Shown in pieces: positions 1-4,980 of a DNA stretch of 5,039 nt. The DNA lies in the NCBI GenBank assembly GCA_017888105.1, contig JAGHGS010000024.1:1-5039 (forward strand), in the 5' to 3' direction. The position numbers and the translations under genes are program-made. How positions within the stretch are numbered: the stretch's first letter is position 1; every line of letters starts with the position of its first letter. The notes beneath the pieces were generated by a model. It had not been told where the DNA came from. It saw nothing but the letters and a program-made list of their open reading frames with translations, and searched no databases. This stretch comes from Bacilli bacterium (GTDB lineage: Bacteria > Bacillota_I > Bacilli_A > RF39 > UBA660).

Positions 1-43
1 ATCCTAAAGCTACAAGAATAATATAAATTAAAATTAACTCCAT
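1..43 (-). CDS. Start of a probable membrane protein (partial, runs off the left edge)
   Basis: Only the first 14 codons are present, reading MELILIYIILVALG. The start is chosen because an ATG at 43-41 is preceded by a very strong ribosome binding site, GGGGGAGG at 58-51, at ideal spacing (7 nt from GGAGG). The residues after Glu2 are almost all hydrophobic, so the protein begins with a transmembrane segment or an uncleaved signal anchor. The gene lies 23 bp downstream of tRNA-Arg on the same strand with no terminator between them, so the two are probably co-transcribed. The family cannot be named from 14 residues. That it is a real gene start is well supported; what it does is unknown. Confidence 0.72.
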   Translation of the reverse strand, partial: MELILIYIILVALG

Positions 44-66
44 TATAAAACCTCCCCCAAAATAAA

Positions 67-143
67 TGGTGTCCCAAGCGGGATTCGAACCCACGATCTC
101 TAGCGTCGGAGGCTAGCATTCTATCCAGCTGAACTATTGGGAC
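67..143 (-). tRNA. tRNA-Arg (anticodon CCG, reads CGG), CCA encoded
   Basis: The minus strand folds into a complete cloverleaf. The acceptor stem GTCCCAA (143-137) pairs with TTGGGAC (77-71). The D stem is GTTC/GAAT and the D loop carries the GG pair. The anticodon stem is CTAGC/GCTAG around the loop CTCCGAC. A 5-nt variable loop is followed by a T stem GTGGG/CCCGC with loop TTCGAAT. The anticodon CCG is at 109-107 with T33 before it, giving arginine (CGG). The discriminator is A, and the 3' CCA is encoded at 69-67. CGG is used in this window, for example at cdsA codon 27. No terminator separates the tRNA from the membrane-protein gene that follows. Confidence 0.97.
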
Positions 144-151
144 ATATCTAT

Positions 152-160
152 ATTCTATCA
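152..160 (-). promoter_or_regulatory. Putative extended -10 promoter for tRNA-Arg
   Basis: TGATAGAAT matches an extended -10 (TGn-TAnAAT). The same nine bases form the -10 of the rpsP promoter in this window. No convincing -35 lies 16-18 bp upstream; the stretch is T-rich. A start about 7 nt downstream would fall around position 145, nearly at the mature tRNA 5' end (143), so the 5' leader would be only a couple of nucleotides. An alternative, weaker promoter (TTGGTG at 246-241, 16-bp spacer, TATACT at 224-219) would give a leader of about 70 nt. Confidence 0.5.
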
Positions 161-232
161 TAACTACCATTTAAAAAGAAAGATGTTTTTTACTATTTCC
201 ACTATAACATTCACTTGTAGTATAATATAAAA

Positions 233-258
233 TAAAAGAACACCAATTCATCGGTGCC
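233..258 (-). terminator. Rho-independent terminator after the 79-residue ORF
   Basis: On the minus strand 258-251 pairs with 246-239 around a four-base UGAA loop. The core is CACC/GGTG, with an adjoining G-U pair and A-U closure and two outer G-U pairs. CTTTTA and more T-rich sequence follow. The stem is modest but the position, about 60 nt after the stop codon at 317, is right. It resembles the larger terminator at 631-672. Confidence 0.68.
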
Positions 259-316
259 ATTTAAAAATTAAGCAGACATACATTGAAATCCCAAAAAATG
301 TACAATAAACTAATAA

Positions 317-556
317 TTAATCTTTTTTTCTTACTAATTTTTGTGCTTTATCATTAGCATTTTCTGGGCTTATAGATTGCTCTGTTATTTGTCTTGCTAA
401 AGCTTGTTGAGCAGCAAAAACATCTTCCTGAATTTGTCTATAAGCTTCAGATTGGCCAAACCCTTTTGACATACCGCCTTTAACATAAAAAGCTTGATAT
501 TGAGTTACATTCCTTAAATTAGGAATTTCTCCATTTTTTTGTGGTTTCTTATTCAT
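317..556 (-). CDS. Unrecognised small basic, Gln-rich protein (79 residues)
   Basis: I do not recognise this protein. The ATG at 556-554 has a clear GGAGGT site (spacing 9 nt from GGAGG) and a sigma-A-like promoter just upstream, and a hairpin terminator follows, so it looks like a genuine single-gene unit. There is no signal peptide, membrane segment or cysteine. The first 20 residues are polar (Lys, Asn, Pro). A middle stretch, YQAFYVKGGMSKGFGQSEAY at 20-39, is aromatic- and glycine-rich. Residues about 36-75 look like an amphipathic helix rich in Gln, Ala and Glu, and the tail is basic (VRKKD). The sequence does not match the alpha/beta or gamma small acid-soluble spore proteins I know, so a spore role suggested by nearby cotE would be guesswork. 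A small cytoplasmic structural or nucleic-acid-binding protein is possible. Confidence 0.8.
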   Translation of the reverse strand: MNKKPQKNGEIPNLRNVTQYQAFYVKGGMSKGFGQSEAYRQIQEDVFAAQQALARQITEQSISPENANDKAQKLVRKKD

Positions 557-576
557 GTATTATTACCTCCAAAAAA

Positions 577-605
577 ATTATATACGAAATAAATCAAATT
601 AGCAA
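577..605 (-). promoter_or_regulatory. Sigma-A-type promoter of the 79-residue ORF
   Basis: A -35 of TTGCTA (605-600) and a perfect -10 of TATAAT (582-577) are separated by exactly 17 bp. The expected start near 570 gives a short leader of about 14 nt that contains the GGAGGT site. This suggests vegetative, constitutive expression with no room for a riboswitch or attenuator. Confidence 0.8.
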
Positions 606-630
606 TTAAAAAAACTTACTTTTTGTAGTG

Positions 631-672
631 TTAAATTAAAAGAGCACCTAATTCATTAGATGAGTTAGGTGC
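631..672 (-). terminator. Strong rho-independent terminator closing cdsA-rseP
   Basis: Positions 672-660 pair with 656-644 in a 13-position stem around a three-base loop. The only flaw is one internal C/A mismatch on the minus strand (a wobble pair if read on the plus strand). The stem is followed on the minus strand by TCTTTTAATTTAA. It sits 65 bp after the rseP stop. The plus-strand side lacks a T tract, so it acts mainly on the minus-strand operon. Confidence 0.88.
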
Positions 673-736
673 AAATCAAATTTATTTGGTAACATTCAGG
701 CTTGTAATATTGGATTCTTTTCCAAATAGTACTCTA

Positions 737-1789
737 TTATGTAAATCTTATAATATCAAACACAGTAATATAAATCATAAGTAAAATAATAAGGAAGAAG
801 AAAACCATATGACAAGCATTTTCAAATTTAGCATTAATTGGACTTCCCTTAATCTTTTCAATAATTAAGAATAAAATTCTTCCTCCATCAAATGCTGGTA
901 TCGGTAAAATATTAATTAAACCAACATTAATACTTAAAAACGCAATTAAATAAACAATTTGTTGTAATCCCATGGATAAACTCTCGCCTACAACATGATA
1001 AATACCAACTGGACCAGATAAACTACTTAAAGAAATTTGTCCAGTAAATAAATTGATTACCGTAATCCACATGGTTGAAATTAAACTCCAAAACCTTTCA
1101 AAAGCATATTTAATACTTGCCCATAATCCTTTTTCTGTTTTTTGTTCTATTCCAAAGCCAAATGTTTTTTGCTCTTCGCCTGTTTCTGTTTCTGTCACAT
1201 CTGGTTCAAGCTCTAAAGTAACTGTTTTTCCATCACGAAGTACTTCAAATTCATAAACATTACTATCATTTTTCAAATATAAAACAATTTGTGTCTGATC
1301 CCATGTAGAAACTTTATGATCATTAATGGAAAGAATTAAATCACCAGCTTGCAATCCCCCAGCCTCAGCAGCAGAATCTTCTAAAATTGTTCCAACTCTT
1401 GGTTCCAAACTATTAGCTCCCCAAATAAGAGCCATAAAAAACAATATAATAATCGCAAGTAAAAAATTATTAAATACTCCAGCAGCTAAAATAATAACTC
1501 TTTGCCACCATTTTTTATTACACATAAAATCTTCTTTTTTAATAGTTTTTGTATCATCATCTTCGTATACTTCTCCAGCCATCGATACAAATCCACCAAT
1601 TGGTAAAGCCCGAATATTATAATTAATCCCATCTTTTCCTTTATGTGTTTTAATTAAAGGACCCATACCAATTGAAAACTCATAAATATGAACTCCAGTC
1701 TTTTTAGCAGTTATAAAATGTCCAAATTCATGAACTAAAATAATTAATCCTAAAATAAATATCAATAGTATCAAAACAATAAACCACAT
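737..1789 (-). CDS. rseP: RseP/RasP/Eep-family intramembrane zinc metalloprotease (site-2 protease, M50)
   Basis: A polytopic membrane protease that, in this family, cleaves transmembrane segments of anti-sigma factors, signal-peptide remnants and peptide-pheromone precursors. The zinc-binding motif HEFGH is at residues 20-24 in the first membrane helix. PIGGFV (63-68) and the conserved GVFNNFLLA (104-112) follow. A PDZ domain spans about 129-196, then SGPVGI (259-263 region). The second catalytic motif NILPIPAFDGG is at 293-303, with Asp301 the expected third zinc ligand. A hydrophobic C-terminal helix closes the protein. At 350 residues it is shorter than B. subtilis RasP (about 420) but no motif is missing. 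The ATG has GGAGG at 7 nt that overlaps the cdsA stop, so translation is probably coupled. cdsA-rseP adjacency is common in Firmicutes; dxr, often between them, is absent. The physiological substrate is not deducible here. Confidence 0.96.
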   Translation of the reverse strand: MWFIVLILLIFILGLIILVHEFGHFITAKKTGVHIYEFSIGMGPLIKTHKGKDGINYNIRALPIGGFVSMAGEVYEDDDTKTIKKEDFMCNKKWWQRVIILAAGVFNNFLLAIIILFFMALIWGANSLEPRVGTILEDSAAEAGGLQAGDLILSINDHKVSTWDQTQIVLYLKNDSNVYEFEVLRDGKTVTLELEPDVTETETGEEQKTFGFGIEQKTEKGLWASIKYAFERFWSLISTMWITVINLFTGQISLSSLSGPVGIYHVVGESLSMGLQQIVYLIAFLSINVGLINILPIPAFDGGRILFLIIEKIKGSPINAKFENACHMVFFFLIILLMIYITVFDIIRFT

Positions 1790-1800
1790 ATTTTATCCTC

Positions 1801-2592
1801 CTATAATACTGCATAAAAAATTAAAAATCCAAGCATAATTGCAATCGTACTATCAAGTCGATCCAATATTCCCCCATGACCAGGAATCAAATTACTAAAA
1901 TCTTTAATATCATTTTCTCTCTTAATTTTACTAAACATCAAATCACCAATTTGTCCAATAACCGATAAAGCTAAAGTAACCAAAACAATTCCTACCGTAA
2001 TTGGACTGACAAAAAAGTGATAAAATGTACAAGCAACAATAGTACCAATTACAGAACCTAAAACACTTCCTTCAACCGTCTTTTTAGGACTTACTTTAGG
2101 TATTAACTTATGTTTACCAAAAGCCATTCCCATAAACATAGCAAAAGTATCGGTAAAAATGAAAATCAAAATAAGATAAATAAATAAATATAAATCCGTC
2201 ATCCTTGCAAGTATCATAGCATTAAAAGCAGTACCAAGAAGCATAACTGCTCCGATTAAAAATAAAGCATCTGTAGCAGTATATTTCTTTTCATCATAAA
2301 AAACAGATAAACCAAGCAAAGATAAAAGAAGAATTGCAATTCCTCGGTAAGTAACACCAAATAAAATAGAATATCCATCAAACTCTGCCAAAACAATAAA
2401 TAAAAGAGCAACAATTGCTACTAATTGAACGAATAGCGGCAAAGAATGATGACTTTTTTTAAGATCCAATATTTCTTTTAGCGCTAAAATACTAACAATT
2501 CCAACCCCTAACCGAAACAAATCACCACCAAAATAGACAACTGGTATTACAATTGCAAGCATAACAATTGCACTAAGTATTCTTTTTTTCAT
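1801..2592 (-). CDS. cdsA: Phosphatidate cytidylyltransferase (CDP-diacylglycerol synthase)
   Basis: An integral membrane enzyme that makes CDP-diacylglycerol from phosphatidic acid and CTP, the precursor of phosphatidylglycerol, cardiolipin and related lipids. At 263 residues it has the usual length. Several hydrophobic helices lead to FTDTFAMFMG (146-155) and the conserved FGKHKLIPKVSPKKTVEG (158-175). GQIGDL (213-218) comes next, then the family signature at 221-247, which runs from SKIKR through KDFSNLIPGHGG to DRLD and carries the metal-binding and catalytic Asp residues. The ATG is preceded by a weak AGG-type ribosome binding site. A good promoter lies just upstream, against the trpS stop, so cdsA-rseP can be transcribed apart from trpS, though read-through is possible because no terminator intervenes. 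The stop is TAG and rseP starts 11 bp later. Codon 27 is CGG, matching the tRNA in this window. Confidence 0.97.
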   Translation of the reverse strand: MKKRILSAIVMLAIVIPVVYFGGDLFRLGVGIVSILALKEILDLKKSHHSLPLFVQLVAIVALLFIVLAEFDGYSILFGVTYRGIAILLLSLLGLSVFYDEKKYTATDALFLIGAVMLLGTAFNAMILARMTDLYLFIYLILIFIFTDTFAMFMGMAFGKHKLIPKVSPKKTVEGSVLGSVIGTIVACTFYHFFVSPITVGIVLVTLALSVIGQIGDLMFSKIKRENDIKDFSNLIPGHGGILDRLDSTIAIMLGFLIFYAVL

Positions 2593-2613
2593 AACAACCT
2601 ACTTTCTATTACA

Positions 2614-2642
2614 AGTATACTATTAAGAACTCGTTTCGTCAA
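2614..2642 (-). promoter_or_regulatory. Sigma-A-type promoter of cdsA-rseP
   Basis: TTGACG (2642-2637) and TATACT (2619-2614) are separated by exactly 17 bp, near consensus. The -35 begins directly after the trpS TAA stop codon (2645-2643). The predicted leader is about 15 nt, so there is no room for leader-based control. Confidence 0.85.
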
Positions 2643-3647
2643 TTATTTATAAAGACCCATTTTCTCTTTCATCATCATAAATTTATTACGAGCAATATCA
2701 CGAACAATCTTTATATTTTCATCTAAAATAGAATCAAGCTCACTACTATTTATTATCTCTCGATACCTTTTTTGAATACCACTTATTTCTTCTACAACCA
2801 CATCAGCTACATATTTTTTAAATTCTCCATAGTTTTTGCCTTGAAACATTTCTTCGATTTGATCTATACTTTGACCAGTAATTGCAACACATATATTAAT
2901 TAAATTACTAATTCCCGGTTTATTTTCTGGATCAAAGCAAACAACACATTCACTATCTGTTGTAGCTCCCATAATTTTTTTTCGAATATCTTCAATATCA
3001 TCAAGAATACGTATTACCCCCTTTGGATTATCACTAGATTTACTCATCTTTTTATCCGGTGTAACTAAATCCATGATTTTCGTACCCTCTTTTGTAATAT
3101 AAACATCTGGTATTTTAAAAGTTTCACCAAACTTTTTATTAAATCTCTCTGCTATATTTCGCGCTAATTCCACATGTTGTTTTTGATCAATCCCAACAGG
3201 TACATAATCAACATCATAAGCTAAAATATCCGCAGCCATCAAAACAGGATACGTAAAAAGTCCAGCATAAAAATTAACATTTTTACTACTTTTATCTTTA
3301 AATTGAGTCATTCGAGATAATTCTCCAAAAGGAGTATTACACTCTAAAAGCCAAGAAATATTAGCATGATATTCATTTTCAGATTGAATAAAAATAATAT
3401 TTTTTTCTGGATCAATTCCACAAGCAATATAAAGAGCTACTAAACTGCGAATATTTTCATGCAACACGTTAGGATCCTGAGGAACCGTAATCGCATGCAT
3501 ATCAGCAATAAAAATAGTTGATTTAAACTCTTCTTGCATACGAACCATTTGTTTAATTGCACCAATATAATTGCCAAGAGTAATAACTCCAGAAGGTTGA
3601 ATACCCGTTAAAATTGATTTTGTTACAGTTGAACTAAATTCTTTCAT
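2643..3647 (-). CDS. trpS: Tryptophanyl-tRNA synthetase
   Basis: A cytoplasmic class I aminoacyl-tRNA synthetase that charges tRNA-Trp. From the chosen start it has 334 residues, the normal bacterial length. The HIGH-equivalent region reads GIQPSGVITLGNYIGA (15-30). IADMHAIT (47-54) and GIDQKQHVELARNIA (152-166) line the active site. The second signature KMSKS is at 200-204, followed by the C-terminal anticodon-binding helices. The frame stays open to 3713, but the ATG at 3647-3645 is preferred. The 22-residue extension is hydrophobic and unlike the family, and an extended -10 promoter lies inside it. The sequence AAAGTGGG before the ATG can serve as an imperfect ribosome binding site. No T-box leader or Trp-codon leader peptide fits in the roughly 85 bp between the start and the khpA terminator, although trpS is T-box-controlled in many Firmicutes. 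Confidence 0.97.
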   Translation of the reverse strand: MKEFSSTVTKSILTGIQPSGVITLGNYIGAIKQMVRMQEEFKSTIFIADMHAITVPQDPNVLHENIRSLVALYIACGIDPEKNIIFIQSENEYHANISWLLECNTPFGELSRMTQFKDKSSKNVNFYAGLFTYPVLMAADILAYDVDYVPVGIDQKQHVELARNIAERFNKKFGETFKIPDVYITKEGTKIMDLVTPDKKMSKSSDNPKGVIRILDDIEDIRKKIMGATTDSECVVCFDPENKPGISNLINICVAITGQSIDQIEEMFQGKNYGEFKKYVADVVVEEISGIQKRYREIINSSELDSILDENIKIVRDIARNKFMMMKEKMGLYK

Positions 3648-3670
3648 GTTTAAAACCCACTTTCTTTTTA

Positions 3671-3679
3671 AGTATATCA
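3671..3679 (-). promoter_or_regulatory. Extended -10 promoter of trpS
   Basis: TGATATACT is an extended -10 (TG-n-TATACT). The -35 about 17 bp upstream is poor (TTTTAT within an AT-rich run). The start would be near 3664, leaving a leader of about 17 nt before the ATG at 3647. The element lies between the khpA terminator and trpS, making trpS its own transcription unit. Confidence 0.7.
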
Positions 3680-3721
3680 AAAAACATTTAAAAATAAAAT
3701 ATAAAATTACCAATTCATCCC

Positions 3722-3756
3722 AAAAAAGAAAAAAATTCCTAATAAATTAGGAATTT
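3722..3756 (-). terminator. Strong rho-independent terminator of rpsP-khpA
   Basis: A perfect 10-bp stem (3756-3747 with 3742-3733) surrounds a four-base loop and is followed on the minus strand by a long T-rich run, TTTTTTTCTTTTTT counting the stem end. The first two stem bases belong to the khpA TAA stop codon (3757-3755), so the terminator starts inside the gene's last codon. Confidence 0.92.
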
Positions 3757-4000
3757 AAAACGAATCAATATTAATTTTAACATTTTTAATATGATTGACA
3801 TAAGCATAAACCAAAATAATAGTACGAAGTGCTTTTGCATTTTTACCTGACTTACCAATGACCGCTCCCATATCTTCATCCGATACAAGAATTTCTAAAA
3901 TCGTTTCATCTTCGTCTTGAGTAAAAGCACTAACCTTTACTAAATCTGGATTTTTTACAATATTCTTAACTAAATAAGTTGTAAATTCTGTTATATCCAT
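3755..4000 (-). CDS. khpA: KH-domain RNA-binding protein KhpA (YlqC family)
   Basis: A small RNA-binding protein of 81 residues, the usual size. In Firmicutes KhpA pairs with KhpB/Jag and is linked to cell size and envelope synthesis. Nearly the whole protein is one KH domain. The RNA-binding GxxG loop is GKSG at 49-52 within MGAVIGKSGKNAKALRTI, flanked by the strands around ILEILVSDED (35-43) and VKINID (74-79). The frame is open upstream to 4093, but that extension overlaps rpsP. The ATG at 4000-3998 gives the canonical N-terminus MDITEF and is one base after the rpsP stop, with AGGT in the rpsP tail as ribosome binding site, so translation is likely coupled. rpsP followed by khpA is the classic order. 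Here the operon ends at a terminator instead of continuing to rimM and trmD as in Bacillus. Confidence 0.95.
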   Translation of the reverse strand: MDITEFTTYLVKNIVKNPDLVKVSAFTQDEDETILEILVSDEDMGAVIGKSGKNAKALRTIILVYAYVNHIKNVKINIDSF

Positions 4001-4001
4001 A

Positions 4002-4277
4002 TTACTTACCTGCTTTTTTTCCTTCTGCATACTTAGCCATAATTCCTTCTTTAGAAAGAATAGAGCGAACCGTATCAGTAGGGATAGCACCATTATTTAA
4101 CCATTTTAAAGCTAATTCTTCATTAACATTTACTTCAGCTGGTTTTTTAATTGGATTATAAGTTCCAACCGTTTCAATAAAACGTCCATCTCTTGGACTT
4201 CTAGCATCCGCTGCTACAATACGATAAAATGGTTTTTGCTTAGAACCCATTCTTTTAAGTCTTAATTTAACTGCCAT
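4002..4277 (-). CDS. rpsP: Small-subunit (30S) ribosomal protein S16
   Basis: S16 binds 16S rRNA early in 30S assembly. The 91-residue protein has the usual length and the diagnostic N-terminal block, MAVKLRLKRMGSKQKPFYRI followed by VAADARSPRDGRFIETVGTYNP (residues 1-42). The mid-section EELALKWLNNGAIPTDTVRSIL (about 53-74) is also typical, and the tail is lysine-rich. The ATG has AAAGGAGG at 8 nt. A near-consensus promoter lies just upstream and khpA follows after one base. ffh, usually upstream in Bacillus, is replaced here by cotE. Confidence 0.98.
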   Translation of the reverse strand: MAVKLRLKRMGSKQKPFYRIVAADARSPRDGRFIETVGTYNPIKKPAEVNVNEELALKWLNNGAIPTDTVRSILSKEGIMAKYAEGKKAGK

Positions 4278-4301
4278 ATTGTGTTCCTCCTTTGTACCTA
4301 C

Positions 4302-4330
4302 ATTCTATCATACAAAAGATAAGGTGTCAA
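4302..4330 (-). promoter_or_regulatory. Sigma-A-type promoter of rpsP-khpA, -35 inside the cotE terminator
   Basis: A perfect -35 TTGACA (4330-4325) and -10 TAGAAT (4307-4302) are 17 bp apart, and the -10 is extended by TGA. The strength suits a ribosomal protein gene. The predicted start near 4295 leaves a leader of about 18 nt, mostly ribosome binding site. The -35 lies in the 3' arm of the hairpin that ends cotE. Confidence 0.88.
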
Positions 4331-4347
4331 CCATTTTTAGTTGACAC
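4314..4347 (-). terminator. Hairpin terminator at the end of cotE
   Basis: GTGTCAAC (4331-4324) and GTTGACAC (4340-4347) form a perfect 8-bp inverted repeat with an 8-base loop. On the minus strand it is followed by CTTATCTTTT, a broken T tract. The first stem base is the last base of the cotE TAG stop. The weak T tract makes termination possibly incomplete, and a second role as a protein-binding palindrome over the rpsP -35 cannot be excluded. Confidence 0.7.
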
Positions 4348-4877
4348 TATTTCAAATAATTTTCATCAATTTCATTAATTACTTCGTCATCTTCTTCTAA
4401 AGGTTCATCTTCAATTACTTCATAATCATCCTCATCTTCTTCAACGCTAACCTTAATCATCGTATTACCTACGATTTCTACTCCAAGTTCCTTTTCAATT
4501 GATAATTGAACAATTCCTTGTTCGGTACTAACATCCGTAACGGTAGGTTGAGTTAAACTACGTACAATAATTTCTGATGCATCATTAAGCACAGCTCCAT
4601 CTTTAAGTTTAATATTCATTTTATCTTCATAAGTAAAATGTTCTGTTGCAACCGCGGTTTTTGTATCATTGTTATAAGAATACCAAACATTTACATCAAA
4701 ACCTCCCGTTATATAAACAACCCCATTTTGTCCTCTTCCCTCAAAAGTATGATTAATAACCCAACAACCTAAAACGGTATCAGGAACCTCGTTTGGAGTA
4801 ACACGAAATTTTGAAACACTTGTCTTTTTTGCCTTACCAATAACTGCTTTCGTAACAATCTCTTTAAAACTTGCCAA
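4347..4877 (-). CDS. cotE: Outer spore coat morphogenetic protein CotE
   Basis: CotE is made in the mother cell during sporulation, forms a layer round the forespore and recruits outer-coat proteins. The 176-residue protein is close to B. subtilis CotE in length (181). Its N-terminus MASFKEIVTKAVIGKAKK matches the family pattern. The core blocks LGCWVINH (36-43), GGFDVNVWYSYNNDTKT (58-74) and SLTQPT (107-112) are diagnostic, and a strongly acidic Glu/Asp tail (146-176) is characteristic. The start is a TTG codon (4877-4875); AGGAGG sits 7 nt before it and no in-frame ATG lies between it and the promoter. The upstream sequence has a -10 fitting sigma-E and sigma-K. Unlike B. subtilis, where cotE follows ymcA, it lies between a divergent HIT gene and rpsP. 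Identification is from family memory of conserved blocks and is strong. Confidence 0.94.
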   Translation of the reverse strand: MASFKEIVTKAVIGKAKKTSVSKFRVTPNEVPDTVLGCWVINHTFEGRGQNGVVYITGGFDVNVWYSYNNDTKTAVATEHFTYEDKMNIKLKDGAVLNDASEIIVRSLTQPTVTDVSTEQGIVQLSIEKELGVEIVGNTMIKVSVEEDEDDYEVIEDEPLEEDDEVINEIDENYLK

Positions 4878-4884
4878 TTTGATT

Positions 4885-4890
4885 CCTCCT
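4885..4890 (-). promoter_or_regulatory. AGGAGG ribosome binding site that fixes the cotE TTG start
   Basis: AGGAGG is followed by seven bases and then TTG (4877-4875). Position and strength make TTG the only credible start for cotE; there is no ATG at a workable distance in this frame. Confidence 0.88.
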
Positions 4891-4897
4891 CTATTTT

Positions 4898-4927
4898 AAT
4901 GTATGCAAGACCCTTTAAAAAGTAGAC
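4898..4927 (-). promoter_or_regulatory. Putative sigma-E / sigma-K sporulation promoter of cotE
   Basis: CATACATTA (4905-4897) fits both the sigma-E -10 (CATAnnnT type) and the sigma-K -10 (CATAnnnTA). For sigma-E, GTCTACTT (4927-4920) is a partial -35, 14 bp upstream. For sigma-K, the dinucleotide AC (4923-4922) lies 16 bp before CATA, as in the AC-N16-CATA pattern. A start near 4891 precedes the ribosome binding site. B. subtilis cotE is known to be read by both factors from two promoters. This assignment is by motif only. Confidence 0.68.
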
Positions 4928-4935
4928 TAAAAAGA

Positions 4936-4963
4936 TTGCATAATTCCAAAATTTTGCTATAAT
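4936..4963 (+). promoter_or_regulatory. Sigma-A-type promoter of the HIT gene
   Basis: TATAAT (4958-4963) is extended by TGC and preceded at 16 bp by a partial -35, TTGCAT (4936-4941). The predicted start near 4970 leaves a very short leader of about 10 nt before the ATG at 4981. It is divergent from the cotE promoter, with about 8 bp between the two -35 boxes. Confidence 0.7.
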
Positions 4964-4980
4964 TAAAATGGTGAAGAAAA

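Noticed and set aside
219..246. Possible second tRNA promoter TTGGTG-16-TATACT
   Set aside because: It is kept only as an alternative: the -35 is weak and lies within the terminator stem, and the extended -10 next to the tRNA is better placed.
279..302. Inverted repeat TACATT / AATGTA downstream of the 79-residue ORF
   Set aside because: Only six AT-rich pairs with a 12-base loop and no T tract; the hairpin at 239-258 is the better terminator.
683..728. Inverted repeat TATTTGG / CCAAATA with a loop of about 32 bases between rseP and its terminator
   Set aside because: Seven AT-rich pairs with a long loop are expected by chance here; the nearby 13-bp hairpin explains termination.
1053..1256. 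Plus-strand open frame of 67 codons opposite rseP
   Set aside because: It lies antisense within the PDZ and membrane part of rseP, has no ribosome binding site, and its composition is that of a shadow frame.
1326..1622. Plus-strand open frame of 98 codons opposite rseP
   Set aside because: It is antisense to the well-supported rseP frame, with no ribosome binding site or recognisable protein features.
3648..3713. 22-residue N-terminal extension of trpS
   Set aside because: It contains the predicted -10 element, is hydrophobic and unlike TrpRS N-termini; the ATG at 3647 gives the normal start.
3710..3720. ACCAATTCATC also occurs at 242-252
   Set aside because: An 11-base match in AT-rich DNA of this length is expected by chance, and the copy near trpS has no hairpin.
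4001..4093. 31-residue N-terminal extension of khpA
   Set aside because: It overlaps the conserved rpsP coding sequence; the ATG one base after the rpsP stop gives the standard KhpA length.
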